Origin: Dactylonectria macrodidyma
Lineage: Eukaryota > Ascomycota > Sordariomycetes > Hypocreales > Nectriaceae
Direction of reading: 5' to 3'
DNA: 64,000 nt
Assembly (NCBI GenBank): GCA_020744425.1
Contig: JAGMUV010000022.1
Coordinates: 930,001 to 994,000, forward strand
Under the pieces are notes generated by a model. The model saw only the letters and a program-made list of their open reading frames with translations. It had not been told where the DNA came from and ran no database searches. The stretch's first letter is position 1, and every line of letters begins with the position of its first letter. The translations under genes were made by a program, and so were the position numbers. This document shows positions 55,034 to 64,000 of this stretch, one piece after another.

Positions 55034-56487
55034 ATGGCAGCGCCAGATTTGAAACCAGTCATCATTGAGATGTGGACTGAATATGCCATTGGCATTTTGG
55101 TCCTCTTCCTTCGTGTCTTCACTCGGTGCAAGGTTATTGTCGGTTTGAACTGGCAGTATGACGACTTTTTAGCCATTGTGGCAATTATCTTGTTCACAGT
55201 GAGTCGATTAATGAAGCCTAGGTAGCAATTGTTGATGTTCTCCCAGTTAGAAGTAATGATGTGCCAGATTATCGGTATTATCGCCTATTCCTGCCGCAAG
55301 CTGACTACATCCTAACTACTCCTGTCTAGCCAACAAAGGAAGTATCACTGGCATGACCAATGAGATTGCGCTTAATCTAACACCAGAACAATTCAAAAAC
55401 CGTGAAACTGGGGCGAAATGGCTGTTCGCCGCCTGGTACATCTATATCAGTATGGTTTGGAGTCTGAAAGGCATTTTGCTTTTCTTCTTTGCAAGAATCA
55501 CGTACATAATATTGTCTCACATCTCTCAACACCCGTTAAGCTGACTGATCATCCACAGGAAAACCCTTCCAGAAGAGCGCTTGGTCAAGTGGGTATCTGT
55601 AGTCATCATCGCTGCATACATAGCTACCATTGGAGTCATCAGTGGTCACTGTAGACCTGTCAACAAGCTCTGGCAGGTTTACCCATACCCAGGGGGTGAG
55701 AGAATAACCGATCTGCCCAAAGAATAAAGAAGAGACACAAGCATCTGACATTTCAATAGACGACTGCTCGCAGAATACTTCCAAGTACTACGCTTTAGTC
55801 GTAACCAACGTCTTGTAAAGGTTTTCCAATTCTGAACTTGGACAACGCACTAACGAGTCTCAGTACCGACTTGATAATCATGTACATTCCGATCCCACTA
55901 TTGTGGAGGCTCCAGACGACGATCAAGCGGTATGCACCCAGCCCATTTCACAAGGTCGTGCCCTCAAGACTGAACAACACCCAAGGAAACTTACTTTCGG
56001 CCTTATGTTCTGTGCTGGTGGCTTCATAATCCTTTGTACGCTTCTCCGATGCATCATATGCTTGCACACCCCGGAGAGACTCGATCTGGGACTGAGTTGG
56101 TCTATTCGTGAGACAGTAAGTTCCACCTTGCCACAACAAGGCTCAGACCAACCTCTCGTGCAGGTCATTGGCATAATTGCAACCAACGCACCCTCGATCA
56201 AACCACTCTTCCCTAGCCGCCGCAAAGGCTCAACCAACCCGAGCAACCCAACAAACCTTGTAACCTATGGCGGTAGCGGTTCGCACCAGCTTTCGCGTGT
56301 CACAGGACGCCACCATAAAATTCCCGACCAAATATCAGCTGGGAGTGAAGAGCGGATTGTCCAATCTAAGGGTGGAAGTGTTCAGGCTGAGGTTTTCGCC
56401 GATGACCAGAGCTTCGACGATATCGGGCATCATGGCGACGGCATTCGGGTTACGAGGGAATACAGAATTGAGGATCAAGGGTGCTAA
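55034..56487 (+). CDS. Pth11-like/rhodopsin-domain seven-helix membrane protein, 358 aa
   Basis: Eight exons with matching phases: 55034-55198, 55247-55274, 55330-55501, 55559-55695, 55760-55814, 55864-55929, 55986-56115, 56164-56487. The order of features fits the fungal rhodopsin-like family (PF20684). Helix 1 (YAIGILVLFLRVFTR) is followed by the YDDFLAIVA motif, AWYIYISMVWSLKGILLFFF, VSVVIIAAYIATIGVISGHC, the extracellular Cys of DDCSQNTSKYYA, TDLIIMYIPIPLLWRLQ, and LMFCAGGFIILCTLLRCI. A long cytoplasmic tail follows. Such proteins are putative surface sensors; Pth11 senses host surfaces in Magnaporthe. No stops in the spliced frame. Confidence 0.88.
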
Positions 56488-58396
56488 CCATCGTGTCGGA
56501 AAGCAACGTCAAATCAGCCTTCGACATTTAATGATCTGGTTGGGTCGCCGCAATCTATGCAGCGCTCTTGATTTTGGGGACGAGCATGGTTAGAATTCCT
56601 CGGCAACGCTCAGATAACCGAACCGAGGGCCGTATTTGGTGGACATGAACATCACCCCATTGTTTAATATCGTATAATGGCGTGTGAATTTGTGACACTG
56701 TTTTTTCTCTCGCTGCTTATGAAAACACTATGGAAAAATTGCAGAACAAAGTATCCAGCATTCGCAGACTGACTGTTCTCCTCACCACAATCAGATCTGT
56801 TAACGTATATGATAGACTAAGCGAGCGGGTCACCTTCAAATCCATATAAAATGCTGTTTTTCGCCCCCCTGCAATAACCATCAATTACTATCTTGGGCCG
56901 CCGAGAACGGGCAGGAGGCTATTATCAAGGTGCTCCAACGAAAATTTTAATCACTGCAATACCATACTCTTCTTCCCTTTCAAAAAATAGTACTTGCATG
57001 CCCTGTTATAAGCAATAAGAGTCCTCAATAGCTTAATCTTGCCTTCCCGAACCTATTCTTAGTATGGATATCGAAGCAGTGCTTCCCTTTCCTACCTTAT
57101 GTCTACTTGGGCTTGGACCTGGTAGCTATGGCAGTTATATAGCACACTGTCTAATTTTTAATAACTTTGTTAGAGGTAGGTCAAAGGGGTCCAGGTTTAT
57201 TTACCTGTGATCTCTTAGCTTTATGTGTGAAGAGTGTTGCTACTACGGGCATCAGGCTGATTTTGGCAGCGCGTGATATACGTGAATGAAGTCACCGGGG
57301 TTGCATGCCGAGACTCCTCGCTATCGGAAGTTAAAAGATCACAGTTCTGAGAATCGTTCGCATTGTCACTTGGTCAGTCATTTATAGTCTCATTCTGATT
57401 TATGTTTGTTAATGCATCATAAGGTACTGCATAGTTATTTCTCTTAGGTTAGCTCCAAGAAGTAACGAGCTGTCCTAGACTTTCCATAGCTTTCTATTGT
57501 CACGGCAAAATATTTGATTGTTTAAAAGAATAAAAGAGATGATACAAGCCCGCCGCCTTCTTACGGTCAAGCTGGAAGAGAAGACGACCATTGAGCGGTG
57601 CCACTGGCGATGGTGTCGACGCGGAAACTTTGACGGATAGAGAAAGGAGATTCCCTGGACGACCTGGACCATGGCTCCACATTCCATGATGCCCAAGCTG
57701 GGTTGCAGATCAGTGGGGCTGGTCAGATTTGAAGCCGGAATGCTCTTCCGAGGTGGCAAGGACCAGACGTGGCTTGGGTAACTTTTCAACTGGTGAATCA
57801 GATCTAATAGCTCTGCTCACCCAGACGCCCGACGGGATAACCTACCTACTAAGCTATTAAGGTTCAAGTCGCCTACGACCTAGCACTATATAATTAGAAC
57901 AATCGGTATCAGAAGACCCCAGTCGGTTTAGCAATTCTGCCGCCCTCTTATCCGAAATAATATAGCTTAACTACGCTTTCTGATAGGTTGCATCCAAAGG
58001 ATAGCCTCCTGACACATACTAGGGCATGGCCTACGTCGGGCTGAGACGTAAAGAACGGTCCAGGCCCTGTTAGTACTCCTCAGTATACTAACCACAGGGA
58101 ATAAATACCTGCAAATGGGCTGCAGGAGTAACTACAGCTATTATGACGCATTAGTACTAGAAATGTATTACTATAGGTAGCAGGTTATATTATAATAGAG
58201 GCAGTGCTAGTTTAGTAACTTCATGCTAATCTTCTTCCAAACGAGCGATATAACGTGAGCCGCACATGAAGCTAACTAAGAAACCCATATCACATTTCAA
58301 AACTTGTTAACTTCCCTAGCTATATATAAAGGCCTGATCTTTAGCTGAATTCTGGCTCGAAGTATTCATTTACTACTATCTATCACTCTAATCCCA
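56488..58396. other. intergenic region
   Basis: No convincing gene. Open stretches on the minus strand at 57475-57789 (for example VSASTPSPVAPLNGRLLFQL) may be a gene fragment but carry no recognised domain. After 57800 the sequence becomes rich in TAG/TAA. Confidence 0.4.
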
Positions 58397-61300
58397 ATGC
58401 TATATTCTCGATTCAAAATGCATCCTCTGTATAATGACCGTACAGTTCCGCCTGTACCAACAACGGTCCCGTCCTCGAACCAGAATCAACAGCCTTTTCA
58501 GTAGCAGCTTCATCAATAACCATATTAGCAACTATACTAACAGCAGCAACCCCAATACTAGATCCAAAACCTACAGCACTAGCCGCATCACCAGCTCTAG
58601 CAAGAGATAGCTCAAAGGCCAGTATCCCAGTACAGTATTCCTAGCCACTAGGCTCAGGTCCAGGGTTCGGCCTTTATATTCAGCTAACAGACACCAGTCC
58701 TGGAACTACTACCTCATCCGGCCTTGCAATTTGCACTGCCTCCCCCGCAGATCCTACCCTACAACCCTAGCCAGCATCAGACCCCAGGCTATCAGTCTGG
58801 TTATACCTAACCTAGCCAGCCTTTATCTAACTTTATAAGTCAACCTCACTCATTCCAGGCGCCTTCCACCTCTGCTCAGGGCACTTTAGGGTAGCAACCA
58901 CCTTCATCATTCAGGAGTGGCATTGGCCTCATAGGGGCTAGTCTATCCAGGCTCATCCAGGCTCATCCAGGCCAAGGTGCAAGGGTATTTGGACTACGCC
59001 TAAGGCGCACAGGCGCCGTCGCTATTAACAATGCCTATATCCTAAGCATTAGATATACAGATAATACAAGCTCTATATATCTACTCCGCCTCTAGCTAAC
59101 CATAGTCAATGCATAAGCCAATAACTAGCAATCAATATATTTAGCCATCTATTAACAGTAGTCACACAGCTCTATCTCACACGCTTTAAGTACATCACCC
59201 ATCCCCATATCCAACATCTCTAAGCAACGCCAGGATCATCCATAACGCACTAAACCCAGCCTCAACCTAATTAGCACTAGGTCCCACTTCATCCCCATGC
59301 CCTTCGCCAAACCAGTCTTATATATAGGGAGTTAGTGACAGGGTGATGGCAGCGCTAGCGCAAATAACACGCGTACCGAGGCCTCCTTCTAATATAAGAA
59401 CTGCCGTCCAGGCTTCGTCTGGGGGTATAGTTGGAGCCACACTATCGCTAGTGGTCCCTCCAGCGGCTCAGCCACAGCCAGAGTCCGTTCTATGGGGTCA
59501 AGTCGATGCCTAACCCAATTCTATCCCTCCCGCTCAGTCTAGTGTGTATTCAGCACTCAAACTCCAGAAATCTCGATCCCTCATCCGACGTTAGCAATGC
59601 TCTAACCAAAAGCGCCGCCCCTTGAGCTCAAGAGGTCAAAGAACCCCTCTCCACAAGTCAGAACGGCCCTTCTGGCTTAAGTGCCTGGGGTAATCGCTCC
59701 TACAGCGGCCTAAGTGCAGCGCATATCGCCCGCTATAATAGTCTTATTGATTCTACTGCAGCCAGTCTTAATATAGCCGCTAGAATAAGGTCAACCCTAA
59801 TTACAAACTCAACACTTCTTTATCCCACTGACTTAAGAGAGTCAGGTAAAAGTAGCATCTGGACTAGGGCAAACATCTCGCGCATCGGCGCTTTAGGGGC
59901 TACTAATGCGTCCAGCGTCTGCTGCTGCAAGTTTAATAGCAACTCTGCCACAAACAAGCAGTAGCCCTACGCCCGGACCGATTGCATCCCTAGCACTAAA
60001 GCTATCGTCTTTAACGAACCTGGCTGCTAAGGTATAACAGAAGCTTGTCTTAGAAGCCCCCGTCGCCATTACTCAAGCCCTAAGCACTAGCAGCGTTCAT
60101 AACGCCTCGAATTCCGGCTCAGAATATATCAACAAAGACGAATATAATAAGCTGCCTATGCTAGAGGGTTCAATACGGGCATCTAGAACCCCGGGAGCTG
60201 TAGCTCGTCTCTGCTTTAATAGCATCATACCCGCGCATATTAGAGATTAGTATGTCCATACTAAAGCCCCGAGCTTTCTGATCTGCTCATAGTGCTATCA
60301 TAATTACATCCAGAACTCGACCTTTGCTAGCGCCTTTTTAAGGATCCGTAAAAAAGGCGGCTATAACTTCTATATCCTACGGATAACTAAGTCCCTATGG
60401 CCAGAAGCTGTCCAGACTGGCAGCCTGAGTGCTATAACGGCCTTTATGTCTACACATGCTAAGATCCCAGTATGCAAGAGTGCGGCCAGTGCTATTATAA
60501 GCGACCACGTTAACTGGTTCATAGCTGCTAATAACGAGATCCCTAACTTTATAGCCTATAAGGCCTATTATAAAGGCATTATTATAGGCACTGAAACGAC
60601 CTTGGCGGACGAGGAAGAAACCACACCCAAATGGCTAGCTATCTTTCCGGAGCCACAGGGGCCAATCGCGACTGACGCCGTCTCGCCGCCTCCAGCAGAG
60701 GTCGGCAGCGGCTGCTTCCAGCACCACCGCAGGTGAAGATGACGGGCCGGTCTCTTCAAGATAGTTAGGAAAGTGTCTAATTAGACACTCTATCGGGTTG
60801 GATCGCCGCTGCGGATTGTGGCAAGGCTCGAAACGATGAAGGTTGCGGCGGCAGATCCGGGCTTGGGTGGAAGACCACGGACGCGGTCGGTCGGCTCGCA
60901 GGAAAAGGGCGTATTCGGCCGGATTAAAAGAGGTCTGACAGGAAGCAGGAAATCCGCAATGAAATTGATAGTCATACAGTCTAGAAAATAACAGTGCCGT
61001 CGAGTCCCGCAGCTGAGAGGCTTCTCTGCCTCCCCAGCTGTTGAAGCTGACCTTCGTGATGATGATCTTGTCCTTGAAAAATGCCTAGAAAAATCCCGAG
61101 ACCTAGAGAGTTGAATCTCTAGTCCCCACAACCCTATCTAACCCCTGTCCCGCCACAATCGCATCAGCACTTCGTTTTAAAGCCACTTCATCCTATCTCC
61201 GCTAGTATAAGGGCTTAATAAATAAATAGTCTTATAATATAAGCTTAGAATTCATATAGCGCACTCTGCTCTAGGCCACGCGCTGCAGCAACTGGCCTAG

Positions 61301-61540
61301 ATTTATCAAAGGAGCCAATAAGCGTATTACTATATAAGAATGCAAGAAGCAAGTTAAGATAGCTAATATAAGCAAGTAGTACTATATCCAGGGTGAGTCG
61401 CTATAGTTACTGTATATCTGCAAGACGTACTATGCTGATGACTTTGCCCGCTCTCGCTTCGAAGGTATTATTAATAAGGTCAAAGAAACACGCAAGACCA
61501 GGTCCTTGATCGTTACATGTGGCTAGAAGTTTAACCTCCC
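58397..61540 (+). pseudogene. RIP-killed Gln-rich conserved fungal gene, split by a 574-bp element
   Basis: From ATG 58397 the frame reads as a Gln/Pro/Ser-rich protein in which many Gln positions are TAG or TAA (runs such as QPFQ*QLHQ*PY*QLY). The downstream part reads LPMLEGSIRASRTPGAVARL, APSFLICS*CYHNYIQN, GGYNFYILRITKSLWPEAV and SDHVNWFIAANNEIPNFIAY, with Cys pairs suggesting zinc binding. After the 574-bp insertion it resumes (LLYICKTYYADDFARSRFEG, VKETRKTRSLIVTCG). It resembles a conserved fungal protein family whose function I do not know. It is nonfunctional. Confidence 0.6.
60593..61166 (-). mobile_element. 574-bp non-autonomous repeat, copy 2 (uninterrupted)
   Basis: Flanked by a perfect 5-bp duplication GCACT (60588-60592, 61167-61171). 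The reading of the host pseudogene continues across the site, confirming the boundaries. It is the inverted, copia-free relative of 231-6775. Its ends (GAAACGACC... and ...CGCATCA) form only an imperfect inverted repeat. It contains the 18-bp palindrome AGTGTCTAATTAGACACT at about 60773-60790. No protein is encoded. Confidence 0.85.
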
Positions 61541-62160
61541 CCTTACACAACTTAAATTTTCCTATACTATTATATAGCAATCCCCTACCGAACTTCAAGC
61601 TAATATCATTACTAACTTATTATGTTTTTATCAAAGCTTTAATTTTGAAGGTAGGGATTTTTAGCTCTCTCACTTATTTAGCCCACTCACTTATTAAGTA
61701 CATTAATACTTTATTTAAAATAATAAACATAGCTATTACAAACTTATAAAGACTAAGCTAATAATTTAACTATAACTATAATATCTAATTCAGCTAATGC
61801 CACACTTAGGAGAGGTAGACTCCCGACCTACACTACATATAAGTATAACAGGTAGCTACTGACAGCAGAATTTCTACATCGTGATTATAACGAATTAAAC
61901 AGCCGAGGCCGAGATCTTACGTCTTTCTATATGCTTCAGTCAATATATGTCGTCTTCTTCGGGCATCTTCCGCTCATAACCAACCAAGACAGCATTCTAA
62001 TGCACGAGCAGATCACGCAAGACCTGGGACAAGACTCTCAATCCGAACCACGAGATAGCAGCTATCCAAACAGAATAGAACTTACACTGAAATAGCAGAT
62101 GACCAAGGCAGCACGAATGAGGCGACACCTGAAAGAGACCCCAATATCAACGCGAACAGT
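61541..62160. other. AT-rich decayed sequence
   Basis: Strongly AT-rich with frequent stops in all frames. No element ends or genes are recognised. Confidence 0.45.
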
Positions 62161-64000
62161 CCTTAGAACTCAGCGCGGTACTCGCTCAATAATTCCAAGG
62201 CCTTTTGGAGCATCACCCTTCCCTCGTTGATGTTGATGTTATTACTGTTTCCCTTCCTCAGATCGATCGCATGATCGACTTTTTCTTCAACCGTTGTCGC
62301 TCTCGTTGTCGCTCCCGTGGCATATCGGCTACTTTTGTTCGGTTCTTTCGCAGTATCCTCGAGCTTCCGCTTCATGCTTCGAAGTTTCATTAGCATCGAC
62401 ACGAGGCCGCTCAGCCCCACTAAGTTCTCGGCGCCTGCCGGAATAGTCATGATGAAAGCTAGCCCACCACCTCATAACACTTCCAATTCAGAAAATAAAA
62501 AAGATCTCAAGATAGATCTTCGCGGCAATCGGGTGTATCTCCGTAACAACCCAACTTCACCAAATCTCAATGGTCATCAATCGCTTTCCTCCGGCCTCGC
62601 CCTGCCGCCATCTATCTGACAGCAAATAACTATTTGATTCTATAGCATCGCAATTATCAGCAGCATAAAGGGACGCAGAATTTTCAGAACCCATTGATTT
62701 ATTGTCATAGTATTAAGAGTATAAAGGGTATAAATTATAACAACGCATTATAATCAGGTCTATTATATCAGTTCGCTTCATACCTTTGAATTATCATTTC
62801 TTCGTATCACTAGTGATCGAGATCACCACATAAGTGACCATAACCGATCACTCGTTTTATATGAATACAACATAGAACACCCAGACTTACAGACTATTCC
62901 TTAGCTATCAATACAACTTATTTTACTATAGACATCCTTCCTTCCACAATCACAGCACACTTTAATATCAAATTCCTTTGCCCTCGCTGGCCATAAATTC
63001 AAAGCTATGCTTACCCTATCTAATATCATTATAACTGCGTCCACCGTGCTTCATTACGTCTCTGACTCGCATATGATAGACGTGCCCAAAGTCGAATCTG
63101 ATTCGATGTCCTTTGTGAAGATGCTCTAGGCCTTAGTATTCGCAGAAGTCGTGATAGTAAGTCAGAGGCAGGCTTACGTCTAAACCCCTTTGTCCATAAC
63201 TTTATAACCACAGGTATAAGGCATATGAGAAAGTCCTGGGCTCTAAAAACATTCGAAAGAATCTACTAGTGTAAGTTTAGTCTTGTCTAGGAAGCTCAGT
63301 GCGTACCAAGTACCGGCTCGTCGCTGACGCCGTTCTCAAAGCCATAGCGCTGGCTATCATGGCCAAAGTTTCAATCAGCATAACGGTCTTGATTTCGTAA
63401 ACTGGCGTGAGGTGCACGATGCAATGAGCATCCACTCTAACACCATCCACCGGAAAGTAATGGCTGATGCTACCGAGAGTTCATGGAACTTTGGCCAGCT
63501 TCCTCCGTCTGAGAGTATGCGCGATTCGCAATACTCTTTTAGAAATCCAGAAAGATTTCCTAAAACCTGCATCGCTATGAAACTGTCGAAACTAAGAGGC
63601 GGAAGTTACGATTCTAAAAGATGACGGATTGTCAACTTGATTGGCCTCATGCAGCCTTTGCCCTGTGTTGCTTGTCCCATTTTGGCACTGCAACGGGCCG
63701 GCCGATCCATGCCGTGTTGAGGTGGATCTCGCGAGGTTCGGCCCGCGCCGCGTGCGGGGATTATCCTTTGAATTTTGGTCGACCATGATGAGATGTCAGT
63801 GCCGCGTCCCAATACGGTAGATCGACAGCGTACTCGTGAGATGTCCCAATGTAGGCTGATATCGCACATGTTCTCTCCCCTTCGACGTCCCAACTTCCCC
63901 ACTGCACTATCCATATACCCTGCCAATGGAACAGTCATTAAGACTCCATTCACTGCCCTCAGAAACCACCAGCAAGAACGAAATTGAAACAATAGATATT
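62161..64000. other. right flank with unassigned open stretches
   Basis: A 95-codon minus-strand stretch (62450-62163, SMKRKLEDTAKEPNKSS) and plus-strand stretches near 63310-63990 (FVNWREVHDAMSIHSNTIHR) may be fragments of decayed genes. None has a recognised domain or a clear intact gene structure. Confidence 0.3.

Overview
The window looks like a gene-poor, repeat-rich accessory region of a filamentous ascomycete (Pezizomycotina, probably Sordariomycetes; I cannot name a species). The case rests on short fungal introns, a HET-domain gene, a fungal-type NLR, a Zn2Cys6 regulator, a Pth11/rhodopsin-like receptor, a Fot1/pogo transposon, and widespread RIP-like decay (CAG/CAA/CGA codons turned into stops). 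I saw no rRNA, tRNA or CRISPR array.

Layout. 1-6800: a Ty1/copia retrotransposon with identical LTRs, nested in a ~570-bp repeat; the uninterrupted sister copy of that repeat lies inverted at 60593-61166. 7.8-18.8 kb: a self/non-self recognition block with a HET gene (+), a broken TPR-CHAT gene (-), a ~430-bp foldback element, a 1551-residue five-exon NLR (Goodbye-like, NACHT-like, helical repeats, ZZ-like finger; -) and a second TPR relic. 18.8-30.7 kb: a transposon graveyard with short solo LTRs of three families (several with perfect 5-bp target duplications), a hAT relic and a complete Fot1-like element with an open transposase. 31.8-39 kb: four candidate secreted or surface genes scattered among relics (a Cys-rich two-repeat protein, a five-repeat BTRD1-like protein, a membrane-anchored Cys-rich protein and another small secreted protein).

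39.6-44.2 kb: Tc1-like and integrase-like relics, a Lys/Glu-rich gene broken by one TGA, and a foldback element. 44.3-46.7 kb: a CxxC protein and a complete three-exon Zn2Cys6 regulator. 47.9-50.2 kb: a RIP-killed DNA duplicate of a Syp1-type F-BAR gene, with introns retained and a solo LTR inside. 51-56.5 kb: an N-terminally truncated CoA-disulfide-reductase/rhodanese gene, a haem aldoxime-dehydratase gene and an eight-exon seven-helix receptor gene. 58.4-61.5 kb: a Gln-rich conserved fungal gene decayed by RIP and split by the 574-bp element.

The genes do not form one pathway. The window reads as a compartment where recognition genes, effector-like genes and a small aldoxime-type metabolic pair survive among nested, RIP-mutated repeats. 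Intron-exon models were built by hand from GT-AG sites and phase. Product names come from recognised motifs, not database searches.
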